From: Pseudomonas sp. B21-048
Lineage (GTDB): Bacteria > Pseudomonadota > Gammaproteobacteria > Pseudomonadales > Pseudomonadaceae
Direction: 5' to 3'
NCBI RefSeq assembly: GCF_024748615.1
Contig: NZ_CP087168.1
Location: forward strand, 1,426,001-1,490,000
Length of the DNA stretch: 64,000 bases
In this document: positions 8,590-17,292 of the stretch, piece after piece
Layout: each line of letters begins with the position of its first letter
Numbering within the stretch: position 1 is the first letter of the stretch
The notes under the pieces: model-generated
The model's input: only the letters and a program-made list of their open reading frames with translations
The model's database searches: none
Told to the model about the DNA's origin: nothing
Position numbers and translations under genes: made by a program

Positions 8590-9182
8590 GGATGCCTCTC
8601 CCTGATTCCTGATGGTGTTTAGCGAATTGCCAAATATTTGACGTTATTTTTAAGTGAATCCGTTTCATGCTTGTTACAACAGAAGCTAAGAACATCCTGA
8701 CCGGAAGCTAAGAAGGATTTCTCATAAAACTTATGTCGAAAAAAACTTATGCGAGCTGAAAAATCCAGCACATTGTTCAACCAGAAAGCCTTGTTTTTGT
8801 GAGCTCTTAGGAACATCGACGGGCTCGAGGAAAGTTCCATTCACTTTTCGATACAGGGCGAAGAAGTGCTGGAGGGGAGGGAAGCGAGACGGTTTTCCGG
8901 TGACGGTTTTTTGTCGCCCGGGTGATTCAGAACCGTTACGCATTGTTCGCAGGCCGGTTATTTTGGAAGTGGACCCCGATGCCGTTGATTGCAGAGGGTT
9001 TTATCCCGATCCAGAAATTCCCCTCGCGAGCGACACGCCTGGCGAAAGTGTCGGGAGGCAGTGGTTTACGTCAGGTAAACGCTTTCTCGGCAAACGATTC
9101 GCCAAGCCAACCTGCTTGAACCATGGGCACGTTCTTCGCGCAAACAGGATGCCGACAGCAGTTGGCAGCGGAGGAAATGCAC
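8590..9182. promoter_or_regulatory. Divergent control region between tolC-like gene and adhesin
   Basis: 593 bases with no convincing gene. The left half is AT-rich and carries two pairs of direct repeats: GAAGCTAAGAA at 8682-8692 and 8704-8714 (22 bases apart, about two helical turns), and AAAACTTATG at 8726-8735 and 8742-8751 (16 apart). Such spacing suits cooperative binding of a regulator. I see no clear sigma-70 or sigma-54 hexamers. FleQ control is known for lap adhesin genes, but I could not find a clean FleQ box here. The last 150 bases are GC-rich and probably form the long adhesin 5' UTR. Confidence 0.5.
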
Positions 9183-12100
9183 ATGGCAACGCTCATCGGT
9201 ATCGTCAGTAAGGTCATCGGTCAGGTGTATGCAGTGGCGGGTGATGGCACCCGACGCACCCTGGTCGAGGGCGATCGGCTGTTTGCCGGCGAGCAGCTGG
9301 TCACCGGGGCCGAAGGCGCGGTGGCGGTGCAACTGCAAAATGGCCAGGAGCTGACCTTGGGTCGTGACAGCAGCCTGCAGATGACGGCTCAGTTGCTGGC
9401 GCATCAGGTCCCGCACGTGGAGACCTCTGAGGCGATGACGCCGAGCCAGGCGCAATTGACCGATGTCGAGCAACTGCAAAAAGCCATTGCCGCCGGCGCC
9501 GACCCGACCCAGACCGGTGAGGCCACCGCCGCCGGGCCAGGCGCAACGGCTGGCGCACTGGGCGGCGGTCACAGTTTTGTACTGCTGGAGGAAGTGGCGG
9601 GCCGGGTCGATCCCACGATTGGTTTCCCCACGGCGGGCTTCAACGGTATTCCCGAATTCCCTCTGGAGCGCCGGGACCCGGACAACGGCGATGCACCGAA
9701 TAACCCCGTCACCCTCATTGGCCTGTCGGCGGCAGGAGGCGAACTGACCCTCAATGAAGCCAACCTGGCGGACGGTTCGGTCAGCAACCCCGCAGCGCTG
9801 ATTCAACACGGCACCTTCACCGTGATTGCGGCTGACGGCCTGACCAGCCTGAACATCGGCGGAATCAACGTGATCAGTGGCGGTGTGCCTGCCGGTTTTC
9901 CGCAATCGATCACCACGCAACTGGGCAACACCCTGACGATCACCGGCTACAACCCGGCCACTGGCGTGGTGAGTTACAGCTATACCCTGGTCGGCAACGA
10001 AACCCACTCGGCGGGCGACGGCGCCAACAACCTCAGTGAACAGTTCACCGTGGTCGCGAGTGACAGCAACGGCGATACCGCCACCGGTTCGCTGGACGTC
10101 AACATCACCGACGATGTGCCCAAAGCCATCGACGACACCAACGCCAATACCGCCTCGGAAACCCTGCTGACCCTGACGGGCAGCGTGCTGCCCAACGACC
10201 TCCAGGGTGCCGACCGCATTGCCACTGGCCCCGACAGCGGGCCGATCATCGGCGGCACGTTCAACGGGACTTACGGCACACTGGTACTCAATGCCAACGG
10301 CACCTACACCTACACCCTGAATACCAGCGACGCCGATTTCAAAGCCTTGCGCGGCGACGGCAGCGCTACGGAAACCTTCACCTACACCCTGACGGATGCC
10401 GACGGCGATACCAGCACCGCGAACCTGGTGCTGGAGATTCACAACAACGATGATCCGGTGACCTTCGGTGGGCTGAATGTCGAAGGCGGCGAGTTGACCG
10501 TTTACGAGAAAAACCTCGCCGACGGCAGTGACCCCGATGCACCGGCGCTGACCCGCAGCGGCACTTTCACCATCACTGCGCCAGACGGCGTGCAAAACCT
10601 CAGCATAGGTGCAATTAAGGTGGTGCTCGGCGGTCTGGCCGCAGGCTTCCCGCAATCGTTCGTCACGCCGCTCGGCAATACGCTGACCATCACCGGGTTT
10701 GACCGTACGACCGGCGTGGTCACTTATAGCTACACCCTCAACGCTAACGACGCGCACCTGGAGGCCAGCGGCAACAGCCTGGCCGGGCAATTTGCAGTAA
10801 TGATGGTGGACGACAACGGCACCATCGCCCACGGCATTCTCGATGTGAACATCATCGATGACGTGCCACAAGCCGTGGACGACAGTAATGCCAACACCGC
10901 CTCGGAAACCCTGTTGACCTTGACCGGCAGCGTGCTGCCCAACGATATCCAGGGCGCCGACCGCATTGCCATAGGACCCGACAGCGGGCCGATCATCGGC
11001 GGTACATTCAACGGGACTTACGGCACCCTGGTGCTCAATGCCAACGGCACATACACCTACACCCTGAACACCAGCGATGCGGATTTCAAAGCCCTGAACG
11101 GCGGTGGCAACGGCACCGAAAATTTTGTCTACACCCTCGCCGATTCCGATGGCGATACCAGCACCGCGACGCTGGTGCTGAACATCCATAACAACGATGA
11201 CCCAGTGACCCTCGATGGCCTGAACGTCAACGGCGGCGAACTCACCGTCTACGAGAAAAACCTCAGTGACGGCACCAGCCCCAACACACCGGCCTTGACC
11301 CAGAGCGGCACCTTCACCGTCACCGCCCTCGACGGTTTGCAAATCCTGACCGTGGGCGGTATCGCAGTGGTCACTGGCGGTGTGGCCGCAGGTTTTCCGC
11401 AATCGATCGTCACGCCGCTCGGCAGTACGCTGACCATCACCGGCTTCGACATTGCGACCGGCGTGGTCAGCTACAGCTACACCCTGGTGGATAACGAAAC
11501 CCACCCGAACGCCGACGGCACCAACAGCATCACCGAGAACCTCAGCGTCATCGCCACTGATGTCGACGGCAGCACGGCATTGGGTCAGATCAACGTCAAC
11601 ATCGTCGATGACTTGCCCACCGCCAACCCTGATCTCGCCATGGTGGGCGAGGGCGAAACGGCCTCGGGCAACGTGCTGGACAACGACATCGGTGGCGCCG
11701 ATGGCCCGGCACTCAGTGGCGCGGTGGTCGGCGTGCGTGCCGGCAGCGACACCTCGACCTCGGCCATCGGTGGCTTGAACACGCAAATCAACGGCAGCTA
11801 TGGCTACCTGACTCTGGATGCCAGCGGCAACGCCGTGTACCACAGCAATCCGAACTCGGTCAGCGCGCCGGGCGCGACGGATGTGTTCACCTACACCGTG
11901 CGCGATGCCGACGGCGATGAAAGCACCACGACCATCACCATTAACGTGGCCGATTGCACCCTCGTGGCGGCCAGCGATAGCGACGTGACGGTTAACGAAA
12001 AAGCCCTGGACTTGACCCGGGATGGGCAGGACCTGGCGGCGGGCACGACCACCGGCAGTGAGCCAGGCAGCACCGGCGAAACTGCTTCCGGCACCTTGGT

Positions 12101-15100
12101 CGGCTCCGTCACCGGCGCCACTGGCGCGATCACCTACACCCTGATCGGCAGCGCCACCGGGACTTATGGGCAAATCCTGCTCAACCCCGACGGCAGCTAC
12201 ACCTACACCCTGACCTCCGCACCAACGACCACACCCAACGCCAACGACGGGCCGAATACCCTGAGCGAAAGCTTCACCTACCAAGCCACCGATCCTCTCG
12301 GAAACAGCGTCACCAATACCATCGTGATCAGCATTGTCGATGACGTACCCACCGCTCACGCCGATGCGGTCTCGGTGGTTGAGGGTGGAACGGTCAGCGG
12401 GAATGTGCTGGGCAATGATGTGTTCGGTGCTGATGGCCCTGCGTCGGGTGGTGCAGTGGTCGGCGTGCGCGCCGGCAGCGACACCTCGACCTCGGCCTCG
12501 GCCATTGGCGGTCTGAACACGCAAATCAACGGCTCCTACGGCTATCTGACCCTGGATGCCAATGGCAACGCCGTGTACCACAGCAACCCGAACTCGGTCA
12601 GCGCGCCGGGCGCCACGGATGTGTTCACCTACACCGTACGTGATGGTGATGGCGATGAAAGCACCACGACCCTCACCATCGACGTGTCCAACTGCTCCCT
12701 TGTAGTGGTCCCCGATAACGACGTGACGGTTCAGGAAAAAGCTCTGGATTTGACCAAGGACGGCCAAGACTTGGCAGCAGGCACCGTCACCGGCAGCGAG
12801 CCGGGCAATACCGGTGAAACCGCCTCCGGCACGCTGGTCGGCTCCATCACTGGCGCCACTGGCGCAATCACTTACACCCTGGTCGGCAGCGCCACCGGAA
12901 CCTACGGACAAATCCTGCTCAACCCGGACGGCGGCTACACCTACACCCTGACCTCCGCACCAACGACCATACCCAACGCCAACGACGGGCCGAATACCCT
13001 GAGCGAAAGTTTCACCTATCAGGCCACCGACTCCCTGGGCAACAGCATCACCAGTACCATCGTGATCAGCATTGTCGATGACGTGCCGACGGCTCACTGC
13101 GATTCCGTCTCGGTGGTGGAGGGCGGTACGGTCAGCGGGAATGTGCTGCACAACGATGTGCTCGGTGCTGACGGCCCTGCGTCGGGTGGGGCAGTGGTTG
13201 GCGTGCGCGCCGGCAGCGACACTTCGACCTCGGCCATCGGCGGTTTGAACACGCAAATCAATGGCACCTACGGCTACCTGACTCTGGATGCCAACGGCAA
13301 CGCCGTGTACCACAGCAACCCGAATTCGGTCGGCGAACCGGGCGCCACGGACGTGTTCACTTACACCGTGCGTGATGCCGATGGCGATGAAAGCACCACG
13401 ACCCTCACTATCGACGTGTCCAATAACTGCCTCGTAGTGGTCACCGATACCGACGTGACGGTTTACGAAAAAGCCCTGGATTTGACCAAGGACGGCCTGG
13501 ACCTGGCGGCGGGCACGGTCACCGGCAGTGAGCCTGGCAACACGGGAGAAACCGGCTCCGGTACGCTGGTCGGTGCAGTCACCGGCGCCACTGGCGCGAT
13601 CACTTACACCCTGGTCGGCAGCGTCACCGGAACCTACGGGCAGATCCTGCTCAACCCCGACGGCAGCTACACCTACACCCTGACCTCGGCGCCGAAAACT
13701 TCGCCCAACGCCAACGACGGCGCGAACACCCTGAACGAAAGCTTCACCTACACCGCTACCGATTCGGTGGGCAACAGCACCACCGGCACCCTTGTGGTCA
13801 GCATCGTCGATGACGTGCCGTCTAACGCCGTCGCCTCGGACCGTTCGGTGCCCGCGGTGCAGATCGACTCAAACCTGATGCTGGTGATCGACGTATCCGG
13901 CAGCATGGACGACCCTTCCGGCGTATCGGGCCTGTCGCGGCTGGACCTGGCCAAGCAGGCGATCTGTGCACTGCTCGACAAATACGACGATCTGGGCGAT
14001 GTGAAAGTACAGATCGTCACCTTCAGCAGCAGCGCCACCGACCAGACCTCGGTGTGGGTCGATGTGGCGACCGCCAAGTCGCTCATCGCTACGCTGACGG
14101 CGGGCGGCGGCACCAACTACGACGCAGCCGTAGCTACCCTGCAAACTGCGTTCAACACGTCGGGCAAACTCACCGGGGCGCAGAACGTCGGCTACTTCTT
14201 CTCCGATGGCAAACCCAACGAAGGCGACATCGGCACTGCGGACGAGGCCGCGCTCAAAGCCTTCCTCGACGCCAATGGCATCAAGAACTACGCCATCGGC
14301 CTGGGCAGCGGCGTCAGTAATGACAGCCTCGATCCAGTGGCCTATGACGGCAGCACGCACACCGACACCAATGCCGTGGCAGTGACCGACCTCAATCAAC
14401 TCAACTCGGTACTCTCGGGCACGGTGCAAGGCGCGCCGGTCACCGGCTCGCTGCTGGGCGAGGGCGAGGGCAGTACGTTCGGCGCTGATGGCGGCTTCAT
14501 CAAAACCATCACCGTCGATGGCACCACCTATACCTATGATCCAAAAGCCAACAGCAATCAGGGTTCGCTGAACTTCAGCGGCAGCGCCAACCACGGCACC
14601 TTCGACACTGCCAACAACACCCTGAGCATCGCTACCAACAACAGCGGCACCCTGGTGGTGAACCTCGACACCGGCGAGTACACCTACACCTCGCAGACAA
14701 CCACGGCCGCGGTGATCAGCGAAAACATCGGCTTCACCGCGAGCGACAACGACGGCGATCTGGCCAGCTCCACGCTGGTGATCAACGTGATTCCGAACAC
14801 GCCACCGGTGGCGGTCGATGATCACGTCATCACCAACGTGCTGTCGGGCAGCATCGTGCTGCCGGGCGAATTGCTGCTGGCCAACGACACCGACATCAAT
14901 GGTGATGCGCTCACGGCATCACCGACCACCTTCAACACCGGATGGGGGGCCAAGGGCGCAGACTTCATCGGCACCAACCCGAGCTTCAGCTTCACCGGCA
15001 ATAACGTTCAGGCAGTGACCATCGCCCGCAGCGCATTCGTTGCCAACACAACAGCCATGACCGCGATGTTGGTGGTCAGCGGGGCGCTGGGCTCGGTCAG

Positions 15101-16289
15101 TAACAACAACACCAATGACGAGGATCTCATCACCGTCAATCTCAAACAGGGTGAAACCCTCAACCTGGACCACAACCTGGCGCCCGGCCACATCACACTG
15201 GAGTACTCAGTCAGCGGCGGTGCTTTCATAGCCATCGCCGACGGCCAGACCCTCACCGCTACGGCGGACGGCACGTACCAGATCCACATCACCAACATCG
15301 ACAACGGTGGTCCGGGCAACAGCGGGAAGGGCGCGGAAAACTACCAACTGACCATGACCGTCAACTACGCCGGAGCCCACGACACCACGCCGGACTTCCA
15401 CGGCGTCTACACCGCCAACGACAACCACGGCGGCAGCGACTCGGCCAATGTGACCATCAGCTATCAGGACGGCCATACGCTGACCGGCACTTCGGGCGAC
15501 GACGTACTGGTGGCGGGCACCGGCAACAACGTCATCAATGCCGGCGACGGCAATGATGTGCTCACCGCAGGTTCCGGCAACAACGAGATGCACGGCGGCG
15601 CCGGCAATGACTTGCTGTTCAGCGGCGCCGGCAATGACCTGCTCGACGGCGGCACCGGCAATGACACCGCGAACTACGCCCACGCCACCGCCGGAGTCAT
15701 CGCCGACCTGAACCTGCTCACCGCGCAAAACACCGTTGGCGCGGGCACAGACACCCTGACCGGCATCGAAAACCTCACCGGCTCGAACTTCAACGACAGC
15801 CTCACGGGCGACAACACCAGCAACATCATCAACGGCGGTTTAGGTAACGATGTGCTCAACGGCGGGGGCGGCGACGACTTCCTCATCGGCGGCCTCGGCA
15901 ACAACACCCTCAACGGCGGCAGCGGTGCCGACACCTTCCAGTGGCTCAAAGGCAACAGCGGCCACGACGTCATCACCGACTTCACCCCTGGCACCGACAA
16001 ACTCGACCTGTCGCAACTGCTGCAAGGGGAAAACGGCACCGCGGCATCGCTGGATGACTACCTGCACTTCACCGTCAGCGGCAGTGGCGCGTCGGTGATC
16101 ACCAGCATCGACGTCAGCGCCATGGCCGGCGCCACGCCGAACCAGACCATCGACCTGGCGGGTGTGAACCTGGCCAGTCATTACGGCGTAACGCCGGGGG
16201 CGGGTGGGGCGATTGCGGGTGGGGCGGATACGGCGACGATCATCAATGGCATGTTGAATGATCATTCGTTGAAGGTGGATACCGTGTGA
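9183..16289 (+). CDS. Giant RTX biofilm adhesin, LapA/MapA-like
   Basis: A 2368-residue, very acidic surface protein exported by type I secretion. Residues 1-150 are the retention module ([20 protein letters not shown]...), with the LapG-type cleavage tetrapeptide TAAG at 115-118. Three repeats of about 249 residues (178-817, each opening GGELT-x-x-E) and three of about 245 (818-1550, with GNVL-x-ND and [10 protein letters not shown]) follow. A von Willebrand A domain begins near 1560 with the metal-binding DVSGS at 1570-1574. RTX calcium nonapeptides (GGxGND type) lie at about 2101-2165 and 2214-2253, then the uncleaved C-terminal secretion signal. Start ATG 9183 has GGAGGA 8 bases upstream; an earlier ATG at 9123 has none. 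It attaches cells to surfaces while held in the TolC-like pore. Unusually for this class it contains several cysteines, in the 12-13.5 kb repeats. Confidence 0.93.
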   Translation: MATLIGIVSKVIGQVYAVAGDGTRRTLVEGDRLFAGEQLVTGAEGAVAVQLQNGQELTLGRDSSLQMTAQLLAHQVPHVETSEAMTPSQAQLTDVEQLQKAIAAGADPTQTGEATAAGPGATAGALGGGHSFVLLEEVAGRVDPTIGFPTAGFNGIPEFPLERRDPDNGDAPNNPVTLIGLSAAGGELTLNEANLADGSVSNPAALIQHGTFTVIAADGLTSLNIGGINVISGGVPAGFPQSITTQLGNTLTITGYNPATGVVSYSYTLVGNETHSAGDGANNLSEQFTVVASDSNGDTATGSLDVNITDDVPKAIDDTNANTASETLLTLTGSVLPNDLQGADRIATGPDSGPIIGGTFNGTYGTLVLNANGTYTYTLNTSDADFKALRGDGSATETFTYTLTDADGDTSTANLVLEIHNNDDPVTFGGLNVEGGELTVYEKNLADGSDPDAPALTRSGTFTITAPDGVQNLSIGAIKVVLGGLAAGFPQSFVTPLGNTLTITGFDRTTGVVTYSYTLNANDAHLEASGNSLAGQFAVMMVDDNGTIAHGILDVNIIDDVPQAVDDSNANTASETLLTLTGSVLPNDIQGADRIAIGPDSGPIIGGTFNGTYGTLVLNANGTYTYTLNTSDADFKALNGGGNGTENFVYTLADSDGDTSTATLVLNIHNNDDPVTLDGLNVNGGELTVYEKNLSDGTSPNTPALTQSGTFTVTALDGLQILTVGGIAVVTGGVAAGFPQSIVTPLGSTLTITGFDIATGVVSYSYTLVDNETHPNADGTNSITENLSVIATDVDGSTALGQINVNIVDDLPTANPDLAMVGEGETASGNVLDNDIGGADGPALSGAVVGVRAGSDTSTSAIGGLNTQINGSYGYLTLDASGNAVYHSNPNSVSAPGATDVFTYTVRDADGDESTTTITINVADCTLVAASDSDVTVNEKALDLTRDGQDLAAGTTTGSEPGSTGETASGTLVGSVTGATGAITYTLIGSATGTYGQILLNPDGSYTYTLTSAPTTTPNANDGPNTLSESFTYQATDPLGNSVTNTIVISIVDDVPTAHADAVSVVEGGTVSGNVLGNDVFGADGPASGGAVVGVRAGSDTSTSASAIGGLNTQINGSYGYLTLDANGNAVYHSNPNSVSAPGATDVFTYTVRDGDGDESTTTLTIDVSNCSLVVVPDNDVTVQEKALDLTKDGQDLAAGTVTGSEPGNTGETASGTLVGSITGATGAITYTLVGSATGTYGQILLNPDGGYTYTLTSAPTTIPNANDGPNTLSESFTYQATDSLGNSITSTIVISIVDDVPTAHCDSVSVVEGGTVSGNVLHNDVLGADGPASGGAVVGVRAGSDTSTSAIGGLNTQINGTYGYLTLDANGNAVYHSNPNSVGEPGATDVFTYTVRDADGDESTTTLTIDVSNNCLVVVTDTDVTVYEKALDLTKDGLDLAAGTVTGSEPGNTGETGSGTLVGAVTGATGAITYTLVGSVTGTYGQILLNPDGSYTYTLTSAPKTSPNANDGANTLNESFTYTATDSVGNSTTGTLVVSIVDDVPSNAVASDRSVPAVQIDSNLMLVIDVSGSMDDPSGVSGLSRLDLAKQAICALLDKYDDLGDVKVQIVTFSSSATDQTSVWVDVATAKSLIATLTAGGGTNYDAAVATLQTAFNTSGKLTGAQNVGYFFSDGKPNEGDIGTADEAALKAFLDANGIKNYAIGLGSGVSNDSLDPVAYDGSTHTDTNAVAVTDLNQLNSVLSGTVQGAPVTGSLLGEGEGSTFGADGGFIKTITVDGTTYTYDPKANSNQGSLNFSGSANHGTFDTANNTLSIATNNSGTLVVNLDTGEYTYTSQTTTAAVISENIGFTASDNDGDLASSTLVINVIPNTPPVAVDDHVITNVLSGSIVLPGELLLANDTDINGDALTASPTTFNTGWGAKGADFIGTNPSFSFTGNNVQAVTIARSAFVANTTAMTAMLVVSGALGSVSNNNTNDEDLITVNLKQGETLNLDHNLAPGHITLEYSVSGGAFIAIADGQTLTATADGTYQIHITNIDNGGPGNSGKGAENYQLTMTVNYAGAHDTTPDFHGVYTANDNHGGSDSANVTISYQDGHTLTGTSGDDVLVAGTGNNVINAGDGNDVLTAGSGNNEMHGGAGNDLLFSGAGNDLLDGGTGNDTANYAHATAGVIADLNLLTAQNTVGAGTDTLTGIENLTGSNFNDSLTGDNTSNIINGGLGNDVLNGGGGDDFLIGGLGNNTLNGGSGADTFQWLKGNSGHDVITDFTPGTDKLDLSQLLQGENGTAASLDDYLHFTVSGSGASVITSIDVSAMAGATPNQTIDLAGVNLASHYGVTPGAGGAIAGGADTATIINGMLNDHSLKVDTV
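9715..11634 (+). repeat. Adhesin repeat block A (three units, third incomplete)
   Basis: Units begin near 9715, 10465 and 11210, spaced about 750 and 745 bases. Each encodes a Gly-Gly-Glu-Leu-Thr opening, a Thr-rich beta domain ending in S-Y-S-Y-T-L, then (in units one and two) a second domain with [15 protein letters not shown] and [18 protein letters not shown] identity is high (for example GGCAGCGTGCTGCCCAACGA recurs near 10180 and 10930), so copy number could change by recombination. Confidence 0.85.
11635..13834 (+). repeat. Adhesin repeat block B (three units)
   Basis: Units begin near 11635, 12360 and 13100, spaced about 730 bases. Each encodes GNVL-x-[16 protein letters not shown], a [19 protein letters not shown] segment, and a second domain with [19 protein letters not shown]. 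The middle unit has an extra Ser-Ala ([10 protein letters not shown]). Near-identity at DNA level suggests recent amplification or gene conversion. Confidence 0.85.
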
Positions 16290-16300
16290 TCTGAAAGTAC

Positions 16301-16339
16301 AAAACCCGCCATCCCGGTGAAAGAGGATGGCGGGTTTTT
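16301..16339 (+). terminator. Rho-independent terminator of the adhesin gene
   Basis: AAAACCCGCCATCC, loop, GGATGGCGGGTTTTT: a strong GC stem with A-run and T-run on opposite sides, 12 bases past the adhesin stop. It can serve both strands. A second copy of this terminator exists at 19866-19903, part of the segment duplication. Confidence 0.92.
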
Positions 16340-16450
16340 GATCGTTCCCACGCTCTGCGTGGGAATGCCTTAACGGACGCTCCGCGTTCGGCTTTGGAGG
16401 GGACGCGGAGCGTCCCGGGCTGCGTACCCACGCAGAACGTGGGAACGATC
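16340..16450. repeat. REPIN downstream of the adhesin
   Basis: Outer arms GATCGTTCCCACGC and GCGTGGG-type complement ending GGGAACGATC enclose GGACGCTCCGCG and GGGACGCGGAGCGTCCC hairpins. Same family as the copies at 1784, 3410 and 55146. Confidence 0.9.
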
Positions 16451-16475
16451 AAGTCTTGTGGCCTCAGGTCAATGG

Positions 16476-16835
16476 TCAGGACGGCGGATCGAGATTATCC
16501 AGCACCCGATTCACCGCCAACTCACCGAGCATGACCACCGATTGAATCCCCAACATCATGTTGCGATGGGGAATGTCCATCAACCCGGCGAATTCACTGA
16601 GCATCACGCTCGCTGACGCCAGGGATTCGCAGGCGTTGACCAGCAGGGTTTCGTTATCGACCTTCGCACCCACATGGTAAATGGTGCTGGGTTTGCGCGG
16701 AGTGTCTTTGGGAATGACCGGTTTGAGGTAGTAATCAAGAGCGCGGTCGGCGGCTTCGTTGAGCTTTTTCGAATCCGGGGTTTCGTTGGGGGAAACGTCG
16801 TCGGTGTCTGGCGGGTTTGGCGTGATTTTGAACAT
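16476..16835 (-). CDS. Small DUF6124-type protein 1 (C4-like RNA controlled)
   Basis: A 119-residue cytoplasmic protein, family name from memory (DUF6124, related to DUF3077). The N-terminal half (MFKITPNPPDTDDVSPNETP, then SKKLNEAADRALDYYLKP) is nearly identical to the second copy at 19945; the helical C-terminal half (from about residue 62) has diverged. No catalytic motif or membrane segment is visible. ATG 16835 is preceded by AAGGAG (16842-16847). That ribosome-binding site is complementary to the loop of the C4-like RNA encoded just upstream, so translation is probably blocked by antisense pairing. Function unknown; control of this kind in phages P1/P7 governs an antirepressor operon. 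Confidence 0.85.
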   Translation of the reverse strand: MFKITPNPPDTDDVSPNETPDSKKLNEAADRALDYYLKPVIPKDTPRKPSTIYHVGAKVDNETLLVNACESLASASVMLSEFAGLMDIPHRNMMLGIQSVVMLGELAVNRVLDNLDPPS

Positions 16836-16841
16836 GGTGAA

Positions 16842-16879
16842 CTCCTTGATTAATGGAGCTACCACGGCTCGCTGCGAAA
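16842..16879 (-). promoter_or_regulatory. Target site a2'-b2' over the ribosome-binding site, copy 1
   Basis: Reading the minus strand, TTTCGCA (16879-16873) sits in the loop of a small CTCG/CGAG hairpin and AATCAAGGAG (16851-16842) contains the Shine-Dalgarno sequence. The first is complementary to TGCGAA at 16912-16907. The second pairs over 9 bases with TCCTTGATT at 16928-16920. Both partners belong to the C4-like RNA, in the antiparallel order expected for one antisense molecule. Pairing would hide the start site of the small gene. Confidence 0.8.
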
Positions 16880-16887
16880 CGAGGGGA

Positions 16888-16966
16888 GGTGGCAGCTGTA
16901 CGCAGGTTCGCAGACCGGGAATCAAGGAACCCGGCAGATCCGAAGATCTCCCACGCACAGCCGCCA
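16888..16966 (-). ncRNA. C4-like antisense RNA, copy 1
   Basis: A 79-nt domain. A 12-bp closing helix pairs GGCGGCTGTGCG with CGTACAGCTGCC (two G-U pairs). Inside are hairpin AGATC-UUCG-GATCT and hairpin CCGGG...CCCGG, whose loop TTCCTTGATT (16929-16920) is antisense segment b. The unpaired TGCGAA (16912-16907) is antisense segment a. Length, hairpin order and the position upstream of a short gene match the C4 RNA of phages P1/P7, about 77 nt. The copy at 20368 keeps every helix with compensatory changes (pair T-A to C-G in the UUCG hairpin). Family assignment is by pattern and not by covariance search. Confidence 0.82.
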
Positions 16967-16985
16967 TAACGCAATTCAGTAGACG

Positions 16986-17027
16986 AAAAAAAACGCCAAC
17001 TGAAAGGAAACGGTGGCGCTATGCGCC
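16986..17027 (-). terminator. Attenuator-like hairpins before the C4-like RNA, copy 1
   Basis: On the minus strand GGCGC-ATA-GCGCC (17027-17015) is followed by an alternative stem CGCCA (17018-17014) with TGGCG (16998-16994) and eight T residues (16993-16986). The two stems share the CGCC arm, so they exclude each other. The first two G of the upstream hairpin belong to target b1'; pairing of the C4-like RNA there would open it and free the terminator. The switch is inferred; the sequences are visible. Confidence 0.55.
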
Positions 17028-17076
17028 TTGATTGACCCAGGTTGCGAAACCCGACCACTGATGGGCAGTGGTCGGG
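17026..17076 (-). promoter_or_regulatory. Leader hairpin and target site a1'-b1', copy 1
   Basis: A perfect 11-bp hairpin (CCCGACCACTG...CAGTGGTCGGG, 17076-17050) is followed by TTCGCA (17048-17043, a1') and AATCAAGG (17033-17026, b1'). These repeat the target pair found at the ribosome-binding site and are complementary to segments a (6 bases) and b (8 bases) of the C4-like RNA. The hairpin covaries with the copy at 20523-20550, where the stem reads CCCGGTCGCTG/CAGCGATCGGG. Confidence 0.75.
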
Positions 17077-17099
17077 AAACGATAGAGGCCAGGCCCAAG

Positions 17100-17215
17100 G
17101 CACACAAACCGGCGGATTCTGGCGTAGGTGTAGGCAGTGGCGCAAGGATGTGTAGCCTGAGTGAGTATCTGGAAATGTTTTTTAGACATTGATCTTTAAT
17201 GCTCACCTAGGTCCG
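17100..17215 (-). promoter_or_regulatory. Conserved promoter block of the small gene leader, copy 1
   Basis: This block is strongly conserved with 20570-20690. It contains an imperfect palindrome AATGTCTAAAAAACATTT (17190-17173), then CTCACTCAGGCTACACAT, then GCGCCAGAATCCGCCGG (17126-17110 region). TACACAT could be a -10 element. The palindrome in the other copy is GATGTTTAAAAGACATC, so the half-sites are kept while the middle varies, as for a dimeric regulator. Transcript start inferred near 17145. Confidence 0.5.
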
Positions 17216-17292
17216 GTGGCTAAAACTGGGGCGAAAAATGTTCCGTCCCAATTCCGTCCCCTTTTTTCTGCCTTTTCTGCACGTAAAATTTA

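Noticed and set aside
9066..13313. Open frame of 1415 codons antisense to the adhesin
   Set aside because: It mirrors the codon bias and repeats of the adhesin; no ribosome-binding site, no known domain, low-complexity Gly/Val/His composition.
16735..17145. 136-codon frame through the first RNA leader
   Set aside because: Overlaps the DUF6124 gene out of frame and spans the structured RNA; Arg/Ser/Pro-rich with no coding signature.
16836..17292. Considered as a riboswitch
   Set aside because: No known aptamer core; self-complementary a/a' and b/b' segments fit an antisense RNA better.
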